64,000 nt of DNA, from contig NZ_CP087114.1 of the NCBI RefSeq assembly GCF_022559585.1, positions 2,612,501 to 2,676,500 on the forward strand, given 5' to 3'. Of this stretch, positions 1 to 8,825 are shown piece by piece. Origin of the DNA: Bartonella machadoae. GTDB taxonomy: Bacteria; Pseudomonadota; Alphaproteobacteria; Rhizobiales; Rhizobiaceae. Positions within the stretch are counted from its first letter, which is position 1; every line of letters starts with the position of its first letter. Below the pieces are notes generated by a model. It was not told where the DNA came from. It searched no databases and saw only the letters and a program-made list of their open reading frames with translations. The translations under genes were made by a program, and so were the position numbers.

Positions 1-1
1 G

Positions 2-1558
2 AGTCCGATAACGCAGCTTCCTGCACAATCTCATATTATTATTACGATTAATGCTGGCCCCCAATATGTTTTTAGTACCGCAGGTATCGATAAAGTTGCT
101 CCATTTGTAAAATATAAAACCAAGAGAATGCCTAAAATTGAAGAATTGGGTTATAAAATTGGGACTATTGCCAAATCTGAAACCATTTTGAAAGCAGAGA
201 GATGGGCGACTGAAGGGTGGCGTCGACAAGGTTATGCTAAGGCTCAAGTTGTGAAGAATGAGGTCGTTGCTGATCATGCTACCCATCTCATTGATGCGCA
301 GATTACTGTTGATCCTGGGCGAGAAGCTTATTATGGCCCTTTACGTGTGCGTAATATTAGTAAGAAGCCAAGTGTAGATTCAGCCTATATTGCATGGATG
401 ACGGGATTGAAAGAAGGTCAAAAGTACGACTCTGATGCATTAGCCAAGGCGAATGAAAGACTTGCACGACTTAATGTTTTTCGTGCTATGAATATACGAG
501 AAGCGGACACAATAAATCCTGATGGTAGTTTACCGCTTACACTCGTTTTAGAAGAACGCAAACCACGTCGTTTTGGTATAGGTGGTGGTTATTCAACATT
601 AGATGGTGCTGGTTTTGAAGCTTATTGGATGCATAACAATCTTTTTGGTCACGCAGAACACCTTAAAATTGAGACAAAAATAAGCGGTATTGGTCGCAAA
701 AAAGAAAAATCATATAATCCAAAGAATTTTGATTATCTTCTTGGCGGTATCTTTATAAAGCCTGGTATATTTACTCCTGATACAGACTTGAGATCAGAAC
801 TAAAAATCCAGCAAGAGGTTCTAGATAATTACACAACAAAAGCCATCAAAGGGAAGCTGGGCTTAACGCATATCTTTAATGGTCATCTCTCGGGACAAGT
901 TGCTGTAGAAGTTTCCAATGGTTATTCACGCGATATCTATTTTGGCAGCCGTAATTTTACAATGATAGGCTTACCGAGTAGTTTGATTTACGATAGTCGT
1001 AATAATAAGCTCAATACGACAAAAGGTTTGTATGGTGAAGTGTTTATTGAACCTTTTTATGAAATACGTTCTCACAATTTTGTAACAAAAATGACTGTAG
1101 AAGGTCGTTCTTATTGGGCACTAGATGAAAAGGAACGTTTTGTTTTTGCCGCACGAGCAAAGCTTGGTACAATTCTGGGAAGCAATACAGTACAAGTTCC
1201 TTCTGATACACTCTTTTTTGCTGGAGGAGGAGGGTCTGTTCGTGGTTATGCTTATCGCAATATTGGGATCAAAATAGATAATGACGCTGTTGTTGGTGGG
1301 CGATCACTTGTTGAGGGTACAACAGAGTTACGTTTTTCTTTAAATGATAAAATAGGGCTTGTTAGTTTTCTCGATGGAGGATTGGTAGGGGAAAAGGCGC
1401 AATTTGATTTTTCTCAAAAAATTAAATGGGGTGCTGGTATTGGAGGTCGTTATATGACAGGTCTTGGGCCTTTGCGCGTGGATTTAGCTGTTCCTCTTAA
1501 GAGAGAGAAAGGTGATCCTCGCATTGGTTTTTATGTGGGAATAGGACAAGCATTTTAA
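2..1558 (+). CDS. tamA: TamA, BamA/Omp85-family outer membrane assembly protein (5' end missing)
   Basis: Outer-membrane half of the translocation and assembly module, which with TamB helps insert autotransporters and other beta-barrel proteins and supports outer membrane lipid homeostasis. The frame is open from base 2, so the gene begins before the window; the first in-frame ATG at 128 is internal. The visible 518 residues hold the last POTRA domains (roughly residues 1-180, ending at a basic EERKPRR segment) and then a beta-barrel of about 330 residues. The barrel has the Omp85 loop-6 motif VRGY (in GGGGSVRGYAY) and a terminal phenylalanine (GIGQAF), the usual barrel sorting signal. The stop overlaps the tamB ATG by one base (TAATG), so the two are translationally coupled. 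Assignment to TamA rather than BamA rests on the adjacent tamB. Confidence 0.88.
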   Translation, partial: SPITQLPAQSHIIITINAGPQYVFSTAGIDKVAPFVKYKTKRMPKIEELGYKIGTIAKSETILKAERWATEGWRRQGYAKAQVVKNEVVADHATHLIDAQITVDPGREAYYGPLRVRNISKKPSVDSAYIAWMTGLKEGQKYDSDALAKANERLARLNVFRAMNIREADTINPDGSLPLTLVLEERKPRRFGIGGGYSTLDGAGFEAYWMHNNLFGHAEHLKIETKISGIGRKKEKSYNPKNFDYLLGGIFIKPGIFTPDTDLRSELKIQQEVLDNYTTKAIKGKLGLTHIFNGHLSGQVAVEVSNGYSRDIYFGSRNFTMIGLPSSLIYDSRNNKLNTTKGLYGEVFIEPFYEIRSHNFVTKMTVEGRSYWALDEKERFVFAARAKLGTILGSNTVQVPSDTLFFAGGGGSVRGYAYRNIGIKIDNDAVVGGRSLVEGTTELRFSLNDKIGLVSFLDGGLVGEKAQFDFSQKIKWGAGIGGRYMTGLGPLRVDLAVPLKREKGDPRIGFYVGIGQAF

Positions 1559-4500
1559 TGAAAAAAACTGTACGTTTATCGGCTTTCTTATTTGGATTTT
1601 TATTTTTTTTACTGAGTGTTCTTGTTTTTGCGCAAAGAGGCAATTCATCCTCTAGAGAAGTGACAGCGGGTAATCGCTCATGGTTTATTTCTTTAATTGA
1701 ACGCAGACTTTCAGCGCCTAATCGCCAAGTCCGATTATATAATGTGCGAGGAGCACTGTCTTCTCAAACATCAATTGATACGATTACTGTGAGTGATAAA
1801 AAAGGTGTCTGGCTTAAAATTACCAATGCTAAAATGGATTGGAGCCGTTTATCTTTGCTGAGGGGGCGCATGAATATTAACCAGCTTTCTCTGGAAAAGG
1901 TTACAGTTTTACGCAAACCACAAGGCAATTCTTCTTTCATGTCTTCTCTTGAAGCGAAGAAGCTTTCTTTACCAAAATTACCCCTTGCCATTTCTATCGA
2001 TACCCTTACCGCTCAACATGTGATGTTTGAACAGGAACTTTTTGATTTTTTTGCTGATGTATCCTTAAAAGGGAGTCTTACTTTAGCCAACGGAATTTTT
2101 GATGCTGATTTGGCAGCGCGTCGTCTAGATGTACAGGGATCTTTTTCTATTTTAACAAAAATATCCAAGAGCAATCGTACAGCGAAAATTGATATTTCTG
2201 CTGATGAACCGCAAAATGGTATTTTGGCGAATATTTTTAAAATTGAAGAACGTCCAGCATTAAATTTTACCATTAAAGGTGATGGTACTTTTGATGATTT
2301 GCCTATCAAGCTTTCTTTAGAAGTTGATCACAATCCTATTTTAAATGGCGATGTTATACTTGCAAGCGTTGCAGAAGGGCACAGTCTTTCTACTAAACTC
2401 GTGGGCACGCTTAGCTCTTTAATGCCTCCTCAATATCGGAGTCTCTTTAAATCTGATGTCACGTTAAAAGCAGAGGCAAGAATGACAGAAAAAGGTGTGA
2501 CACACCTTGATCATATGGTGATTGAGGGTGAAGCGATGAATGTTGTTGCCAATGCTGAAATAACAGCAGATGGTTTTTTGCGACGGCTTTTTATTGATGG
2601 CAAAATGGCTCTTGATCAGGAAAATGGAGCGACGCGTTTAACAACATCAGAAGGACCAATGCATGCTGATAATCTTGCTTTGAATATTGACTATGGTCGT
2701 GAGGGGCAACAATCGTGGAATGGTCAGCTTGTTTTACATCATTTGCGCAATAAAAATATTCATATTCATGATGCACTTTTTGTTATGGGAGGAGTGAGTG
2801 AGAACCTCGATAATCCTGCTTCTCGTCACGTCGGCATTCAAGTTAAGGGAACGCTTCGAGGGATTGAAGATAGTAAAGGCACGCGGATAGAGGGTCTAGG
2901 ACAAACAGTTGATATACATTTAGATACAGATATTGTTTCTAGGAATCCCATTTTGATTCATGATTTGAGTATTACAGGTCAGGGTTTTTCTGCTTGGTTA
3001 AAAGGAAAAATGGATCACTTTGTTTTTAAAGGTGATCTTGGTTTAAAAGCGCAAACACTCGTTCCTTTTAGCGCGTTTGGTAAACAGCCACTCTCTGGAA
3101 GTGCAGATATTAAAGCCAAGGGAATGATCGGCTTGATCGATGGTATTTTTGATCTGGAATTATCAGGGATGGCCGATAATATGCAAATAGGCACAGACTC
3201 TTTTAATCGTTTATTGAAAGGAAAAATGACCCTTTCAGGAGGTATTGTACACAACAAGATGGGTTTCATTTTACGTCATTTGGATTTGAAAAATAAATAT
3301 GCAAACGTAAAGGCAGATGGTCATTTTTCAAATGAAAATGCTAAGATGGATTTGTCTGCACAAATATCTGATCTCACCAAAGTGGATCCAAGAATAAAGG
3401 GTGCGCTCACACTCCGTAGTACTGCGAGAGGGCGCAATAGTCTTATAAAATTTAGCACACAGGCTCACGTTGCTGAAGCGTTTTTGGTTGGAAAAAAACT
3501 TCAAAAAACAACACTCACGATACAAACACTTATGGATAATACATCATCAGTCCCTTCTTTAACAGGGTCGATAAAGGGTGAAGGAACTTTTGCTAACAAG
3601 CCGTTATCTTTATCTGCTTCTTTTAAGGATTCTAATCACATTCGTAAACTGGAAAATATCGACATTAAAGGGGGAAGCGCAAAGATAACGGGTGGTCTTT
3701 CTCAAACAGAAGGTTTGGTAAAAGGCGTTATGCATATTGATGCTGATGATATTTCAGATCTTGCTGCGTTATTTTTACAAGAAGGGAGCGGAAAGATAAA
3801 AGGAGATTTTATTTTTGATGAACAAAATGGCAAACAAAAAGCCAATTTAAAGGCGAATATTAGCCGTTTAAGTTTTGCAAAAAATAAAATTAAAAAATTG
3901 GAAGTCAAAGCAGATATATTTGATCCTTTTGGCATGACACAGCTTGAAGGTTTTATCAATGCAGAGCATATCCAAACACCTTTGATGGTGGTTAATCGTT
4001 TAAATGCTCAGGCCAATAGAAAGAATGAGCAAACAGCTTTTACTGTTCAAGCAATGTTGCATAATAACACAAATGCACAGCTTTCTGGACATATGACTAT
4101 GGTAGGACTTTCAGAAGGGATAAAACGAGAAGTGCAGATTGAAACGATAGATGTAAAACAATCTAATCTTCATATGACATTACCTCAATCGGCTACGGTT
4201 GTTTTTGATAAAGACGGAATGACGGTAAATGAATTAGAAGTTGCGGTTAATGGGGGTAGGATTGTGCTTGCAGGTAATGTGCGAGAGACTCTTAACTTGC
4301 AGCTTAACATGAATGCGCTTCCTGTTGCTTTAGTGAATCTATGGAAATCTGATCTTGGAGCGGCTGGTACTGTAACAGGGCAAGTGATGATTCGAGGTCA
4401 TTTAAAAAAACCTGATATAACCTACGATATAAAAGGTGAGGGGCTAACAACCCTTGCTCTTCAAGATAAGAAAATCATGCCTTTTATGCTCACGGCTACA

Positions 4501-5451
4501 GGTAAGACAGTAGATGAAAATCTGAATTTGAATGCAAATTTAACAGGGGAGGGAGTACAAGCACAAGCTAAGGGAAGTCTCTCTTTAGAGGAGAACACAC
4601 TTAATTTGCATGTTAATTTGCAAGATTTGTCTGCACGTGTCGTTAATAGTTTTATTGAAAAGCAAGCGCTTGAAGGAACGATTGTCGGCAAGGTTAATAT
4701 TGGTGGAACAATAAAGGATCCCTCTGTTGATTTTGAACTTTCCAGTCAAAGCTTTACCGCTATGACGCATAAAGGACCTCTGTTGATTAATATGCATGCT
4801 CGTGGTTCTTACAAAAAGTCGATTATTCATATTGAGAATGTGCAAGCTGCAGGAGATAAAGGACTCGATCTTTCCATTAATGGACCTGTTTCTTTAAAAG
4901 GTTCAGCAACCAAATTGAACATTAATGGAACAATGCCTCTTGCTTTTATGGATTTTTTGTTAGCTAAACGTGGTGCACATGTAACGGGCACAGCAAGAAT
5001 TGATACAACTCTACAAGGAACATTATCACAGCCACAATTGCTAGGAAATTTTTCTGTAACCAATGGTAGTTTTTCTGATTCAAAAACAAACTTGGGACTG
5101 AACAATATCACAATTGAAGGCAAATTAAACGGTGACCATATTCTTATAGAAAAAGCGTTAGCTTCTTCTTCAGAGGGCGGAAAATTATCTGCCTCAGGCC
5201 GTATCTCTAATGATCTACAACCAGATTTGATGTTTGATCTCGATCATGCCAATTATAATGATGGCTCGATGGTTTTTGCAACATTGTCAGGCAAGATGAC
5301 AATGACAGGTCATTTTTTAGATAATCTTGTTATTGGTGGTGATATCACAGTTGAAAAAGCTGAAGTTTTGGTTCCAGATCATTTTCGAAATGCGAAGTTT
5401 CTTGATGTTAAAAATAAAAATTTGACAAAATCGATAAAAAAAAACACTTGA
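1558..5451 (+). CDS. tamB: TamB (DUF490) inner-membrane translocation/assembly protein, N-terminal part before a frameshift
   Basis: Partner of TamA: a long periplasm-spanning beta-taco protein anchored in the inner membrane. Residues 5-25 form one hydrophobic signal-anchor followed by AQRG. The next ~1,270 residues are the repetitive beta-rich (I/L-x-G-x-I/L) pattern typical of AsmA/TamB proteins. The frame stops at 5449-5451, just after an A9 run at 5436-5444. Removing one A joins it without a break to the downstream frame, giving a protein of about 1,548 residues, the length expected for a rhizobial TamB. As written, this product lacks the C-terminal DUF490 domain that docks with TamA. It could be a pseudogene, a phase-variable or slippage-rescued gene, or a sequencing error. 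Confidence 0.88.
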   Translation: MKKTVRLSAFLFGFLFFLLSVLVFAQRGNSSSREVTAGNRSWFISLIERRLSAPNRQVRLYNVRGALSSQTSIDTITVSDKKGVWLKITNAKMDWSRLSLLRGRMNINQLSLEKVTVLRKPQGNSSFMSSLEAKKLSLPKLPLAISIDTLTAQHVMFEQELFDFFADVSLKGSLTLANGIFDADLAARRLDVQGSFSILTKISKSNRTAKIDISADEPQNGILANIFKIEERPALNFTIKGDGTFDDLPIKLSLEVDHNPILNGDVILASVAEGHSLSTKLVGTLSSLMPPQYRSLFKSDVTLKAEARMTEKGVTHLDHMVIEGEAMNVVANAEITADGFLRRLFIDGKMALDQENGATRLTTSEGPMHADNLALNIDYGREGQQSWNGQLVLHHLRNKNIHIHDALFVMGGVSENLDNPASRHVGIQVKGTLRGIEDSKGTRIEGLGQTVDIHLDTDIVSRNPILIHDLSITGQGFSAWLKGKMDHFVFKGDLGLKAQTLVPFSAFGKQPLSGSADIKAKGMIGLIDGIFDLELSGMADNMQIGTDSFNRLLKGKMTLSGGIVHNKMGFILRHLDLKNKYANVKADGHFSNENAKMDLSAQISDLTKVDPRIKGALTLRSTARGRNSLIKFSTQAHVAEAFLVGKKLQKTTLTIQTLMDNTSSVPSLTGSIKGEGTFANKPLSLSASFKDSNHIRKLENIDIKGGSAKITGGLSQTEGLVKGVMHIDADDISDLAALFLQEGSGKIKGDFIFDEQNGKQKANLKANISRLSFAKNKIKKLEVKADIFDPFGMTQLEGFINAEHIQTPLMVVNRLNAQANRKNEQTAFTVQAMLHNNTNAQLSGHMTMVGLSEGIKREVQIETIDVKQSNLHMTLPQSATVVFDKDGMTVNELEVAVNGGRIVLAGNVRETLNLQLNMNALPVALVNLWKSDLGAAGTVTGQVMIRGHLKKPDITYDIKGEGLTTLALQDKKIMPFMLTATGKTVDENLNLNANLTGEGVQAQAKGSLSLEENTLNLHVNLQDLSARVVNSFIEKQALEGTIVGKVNIGGTIKDPSVDFELSSQSFTAMTHKGPLLINMHARGSYKKSIIHIENVQAAGDKGLDLSINGPVSLKGSATKLNINGTMPLAFMDFLLAKRGAHVTGTARIDTTLQGTLSQPQLLGNFSVTNGSFSDSKTNLGLNNITIEGKLNGDHILIEKALASSSEGGKLSASGRISNDLQPDLMFDLDHANYNDGSMVFATLSGKMTMTGHFLDNLVIGGDITVEKAEVLVPDHFRNAKFLDVKNKNLTKSIKKNT
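5436..5444 (+). other. A9 homopolymer at the tamB frameshift
   Basis: Nine consecutive A residues lie exactly where the tamB reading frame breaks. With eight A residues the text reads through as K-K-T-L-E-R-A-E and onward into the C-terminal DUF490 domain, with no other stop. The lesion is therefore a single extra A. Such tracts are prone to replication slippage, to RNA polymerase slippage (which can restore frame in some transcripts) and to homopolymer sequencing error. Confidence 0.8.
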
Positions 5452-5512
5452 ACGTGCTGAAGTTAAAAGCTCTGGTCAAAACCGTGGTGCTTCTCAAGAC
5501 TCTTCTTCTGTT

Positions 5513-6205
5513 GTGCTGTTAAATATGCGGCTTAGTGCACGCAATCAATTTTTTGTACGTGGGCGCGGGTTAGACGCTGAACTGGGAGGACGCATCAATA
5601 TAGCAGGCCCATTGAATGATGTTCATCCTGTTGGTGAGTTTCAGATGATTCGTGGGCGTTTTGATATTCTTTCCCAGCGCCTTAATTTTGAACATGGACA
5701 GGCGAGTTTTAGTGGGAATCTTAATCCTACCGTTTATTTTGTGGCAAACAAGAACAGTGGTGACATTCGTGTCACTGTTACTGTAAGCGGAACAATTGAT
5801 GATATTGATGTTTATTTTTCTTCACAACCTAACTTGCCGCAAGATGAAGTTTTGGCGCGTTTAATTTTTAATCGCTCTCTTAGCGAATTATCACCATTCC
5901 AGATTGCACAGCTTGCGGCAGCGGCAGCGGAGCTTGCCGGTGCTTCTAATACATCCTTATTGAATACTCTACGCTCTAAAATTGGCCTTGATGATCTTGA
6001 TGTTATCGTTGATGAAAAGGGCAATACGGGTTTGCGTGTTGGACGCTATATACACAACAACATTTATTTAGGCTTTGAGGCGGGATCAGATGGAAGGACA
6101 AAAGGAACAATTAATTTAGATATTTCACGTCATCTCAAAGCTAAAGGCGCGATAGGGAATGAAAAGAATTCTAGCATTGGTATCTTTTATGAAAAAGACT
6201 ATTAG
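5513..6205 (+). CDS. tamB: TamB C-terminal DUF490 domain, out of frame with the upstream part
   Basis: The 230 residues from the first usable start (GTG at 5513) are the conserved TamB C-terminal domain. It contains the family pattern around LPQDEVLARLIF, the alanine-rich QIAQLAAAAAELAG helix and a final GRYI...YLGFEAG strand region ending in FYEKDY. Homology-like coding continues upstream of 5513 to the A9 tract, so this is the 3' part of the same gene and not an independent gene. No good ribosome-binding site precedes the GTG. Without frame restoration the domain would probably not be made attached to its anchor. A weak hairpin followed by T8 at about 6206-6245 may be the terminator. Confidence 0.85.
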   Translation: MLLNMRLSARNQFFVRGRGLDAELGGRINIAGPLNDVHPVGEFQMIRGRFDILSQRLNFEHGQASFSGNLNPTVYFVANKNSGDIRVTVTVSGTIDDIDVYFSSQPNLPQDEVLARLIFNRSLSELSPFQIAQLAAAAAELAGASNTSLLNTLRSKIGLDDLDVIVDEKGNTGLRVGRYIHNNIYLGFEAGSDGRTKGTINLDISRHLKAKGAIGNEKNSSIGIFYEKDY

Positions 6206-6576
6206 AAATTGAAGCTCTGAAATCCAATTGCTAGGTTTTTTTTATATCTTACTCTCTAGGTCATAGGAAGTTTGCCGCGTAAAGCGAAATTTCATGAAAG
6301 AAAAAATTTTTATCGAATCATAAAAAGATATATCTGAAGTATTTGATTTTTTTACCACGTTTTTTGATAAGAGAGAGCCTGTTATTGAGAATGGTGTGTT
6401 ATTGTGCCACTGATTTTTGTTTTTTTGATATCTCTCGTTGTCCTAATCTTATCCCATGATGCTGCCCATGAATAAATGATAGAATACAAACTCCATGAGT
6501 TATCACTCTCTTTTACGGTTCTAAGCGAGTGGCTAGAGTCATTGTTTCCTTTTCCAGCCTACAATGTGGAAAAGAA
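6206..6576. other. gene-free stretch downstream of tamB
   Basis: No open frame here has coding character. A T8 run near 6233-6240 may be part of the tamB terminator. The rest is AT-rich and broken by stops in all frames, probably decayed sequence like the integrase remnants that follow. Confidence 0.5.
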
Positions 6577-6835
6577 TTGATTTATAATGATAATTCATGG
6601 CTTTGCATGTTGAATAAGAGACCCGAATATCCTAAGGTTTTCTCATTTCAAATCTGCTTATGCTGAAGTAATCGAAACCATTCCCTTGGACATCACAAGT
6701 GAAATTATCGCGTGGATAAAAACACGAGAAGAAGGCGTAAAAATACCTTTAATGAAATCGTCTTAATGTAAAGGGTATTGCAACATTGGGGGCTTGGACA
6801 TGTAATGTTGGTGCTGGTTTGTTATGTATTGAGAA
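6577..6835 (+). repeat. integrase-derived dispersed repeat, copy A (plus strand)
   Basis: This copy begins with the family's conserved tail in inverse orientation (TTGATTTATAATGATAA, then a stretch matching ATTCAATATGCAAA). It then has a matching leader and a decayed integrase N-terminus, including CCTTTAATGAA and AACATTGGGGGCT, both shared with the copy at 30285-30570. It faces copy B (7400-7992), so the pair forms a long interrupted inverted repeat. No frame is intact. The gap after it (6836-7399) holds only a short extra tail fragment near 6975-7010 (TTCATTATAAATGAATATG) and no gene. Confidence 0.65.
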
Positions 6836-7399
6836 AATTCATGAGAGTCATATTCATTCTTTTCTTAAACGCTTTTTGATTCTCTTGTGACTTGCAAACA
6901 CACCGATTTCTCTGATTTTGAATGCAAGGATTTGTAATGAGAATATTTGACGGTGTTGGTTTTCTCGTTCAATAGAAAAAAATTCATTATAAATGAATAT
7001 GTTGTCTTATTTAAGCGATAAGGGGATGACAGATAGTTTTATACTTTCCCTTCTGCTTATCACTTCTTCACATGTTAAGCTTCTCTCATAACGTGCAGCA
7101 CAATCTATAACGAACAATAGAGGGATAAGTATAGAAGGGTAGTCTTGGTCATTACAGATTCATTATCATAATCATTGATAAGTTTTTTCTTTATATTCGC
7201 TTTCTTTTCGCACATTAGCGAGAATATTTATGGATATTGGATCACATTTTAGATGACAAAAAGTCTCACTATCGAGTCTTTATTTTAAAATGAGGTGATT
7301 TTTTTTACAAAGGGGCAGACAAGTTTTTTATTTTTCATGGGAATTCTCACAATTTTTAAAACGAACTCTCAATGTTTACGCGTCATTCTTATTATGCAA

Positions 7400-7992
7400 T
7401 ACTTCTCCAAAAGTGCATTCTTGTTTTTTATGAGGGAATATGGTTCTTTAATGGGGTCACGACTCTCATTCAAAACAGACCGCCATTGAGTTGCACATTC
7501 TTGCGCTTGCTTTAAAGAGACATTTCTCAAAGCACATCCAAGCCCATTTCACGATGCTGTCCGTGAATGGTATAGCGGTAAAGCCATTGAGCACCACCCG
7601 TAACTCACATCATTTGTCATTTTTGACTTCTTTGTGCTATTGGACAGTTCTCAAAACCTATTAAAATATGGGATTTTCTAATGGTGTCTTTAGAAATATC
7701 CCTAGGGGTCAGCGCGCTTTTCAATGTGGGTTGGTACAAGCCAGCACCATCGTACTCTTTGTCAGCTTCCGACAGCCCGTGGTATTTAGATGATTCATAA
7801 GAGGTATTTTTGCTTCTTTCTCTAGAGTTTTTTACCCACACACCAACCTCGCTTATGATGTGCAAATAATTGATTATAATTGATACAAAATGAGATGATT
7901 TAAGATAAAAGAATCTTACAATATTTGGAGATCTAATTCAATAGGCAAAGCAGAAAATTATCATTATAAATCAGTATGTTGTCTATCAATTT
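7400..7992 (-). pseudogene. decayed phage-type integrase N-terminus plus leader, copy B
   Basis: On the minus strand, pieces of a tyrosine-integrase N-terminal (DUF4102-like) domain can be read across frameshifts: KEYDGAGLYQ near 7730, then GGAQWLYRYTIHGQHREMGL, then SLKQAQECATQWRSVL and DPIKE near 7450. The same phrases occur in copies E (34.1-34.7 kb) and G (42.9-43.6 kb). An in-frame stop interrupts the middle and there is no C-terminal catalytic half. Upstream (7800-7992) is the conserved leader ending in AAATTATCATTATAAATCA. Nonfunctional. Confidence 0.75.
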
Positions 7993-7993
7993 C

Positions 7994-8825
7994 TTCTATT
8001 AAATTTTATTGAGATGAATAGATATCTAGGATGTTTGCTTTTCGAATTGGATGTTATGGAGTTTTTTGTAAAAACCGTTTTCTTTTTTCAGTAATTCTTT
8101 TTGGGTCCCTTGCTCAACCACTTTTCCGTTTTGTATGACAACAATTTTATGGGCACGAGCAATCGTTGAAAGGCGATGAGCGATGATGATAGTCGTGCGC
8201 CCTTTGGTGAGATGATGAAGGGCTTCATTAATTTGTGCTTCAGTTTGTGAGTCTAAAGCACTTGTTGCTTCATCAAAAATGAGAATTTCACCATCATGAA
8301 GCATTGCCCTAGCGATAGCGATTCGCTGTTTTTGCCCACCCGAAAGATTACAACCATTATCGCCTATCTGCTCGCTCCTATTAATACTACACTTTTCCAA
8401 GATAACATTCTTGTTTTTTATGAGGGAATGCGGTCCTTAACCCTTTTTTCTATTAAATTTTATTGAGATGTATAGACATCTAGGATGTTTGCTTTTCGAA
8501 TTGGATGTTATGGAGTTTTTTGTAAAAACCGTTTTCTTTTTTCAGTAATTCTTTTTGTGTCCCTTGCTCAACCACTTTTCCGTTTTGTATGACAACAATT
8601 TTATGGGCACGAGCAATCGTTGAAAGGCGATGAGCGATGATGATAGTCGTGCGCCCTTTGGTGAGATGATGAAGGGCTTCATTAATTTGTGCTTCAGTTT
8701 GTGAGTCTAAAGCACTTGTTGCTTCATCAAAAATGAGAATTTCACCATCATGAAGCATTGCTCTAGCGATAGCGATTCGTTGTTTTTGCCCACCCGAAAG
8801 ATTACAACCATTATCGCCTATCTGC
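7994..8825 (-). repeat. 378-bp direct repeat: partial duplication of the ABC transporter gene end
   Basis: Bases 7994-8371 and 8448-8825 are direct copies offset by exactly 454 bases. By eye they have no indels and five substitutions. The repeat covers the last part of the transporter's ATPase domain plus its 3' flank. The 76-base spacer (8372-8447) contains a short stretch related to integrase copy B (TTTTTTATGAGGGAAT occurs in both), which suggests the duplication arose by recombination involving the integrase repeats. All three differences inside the coding part are silent. Confidence 0.85.
8026..8400 (-). pseudogene. truncated copy of ABC transporter ATPase C-terminus
   Basis: An open frame of 124 residues. 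Its first 11 residues (MEKCSINRSEQ) come from the spacer. The remaining 113 are identical to the C-terminus of the full-length transporter downstream on the same strand. It keeps the ABC signature LSGGQ, Walker B (ILIFDEATSALD) and the switch histidine (IIAHRLST), but lacks Walker A and all membrane segments. It cannot bind ATP normally or transport. It is a duplication by-product; whether it is expressed is unknown. Confidence 0.75.

Noticed and set aside
2013..2309. Minus-strand open frame within tamB (and similar ones inside other genes)
   Set aside because: Shadow of the long tamB frame; codon pattern and homology belong to the plus strand.
5430..5460. Programmed ribosomal frameshift in tamB
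   Set aside because: Restoring frame needs a +1 (or -2) shift; there is no slippery heptamer with a pseudoknot or internal ribosome-site stimulator. Polymerase slippage or plain mutation is simpler.
7295..7489. Plus-strand open frame of 64 codons
   Set aside because: It is antisense to the integrase remnant of copy B and has no family resemblance or ribosome site.
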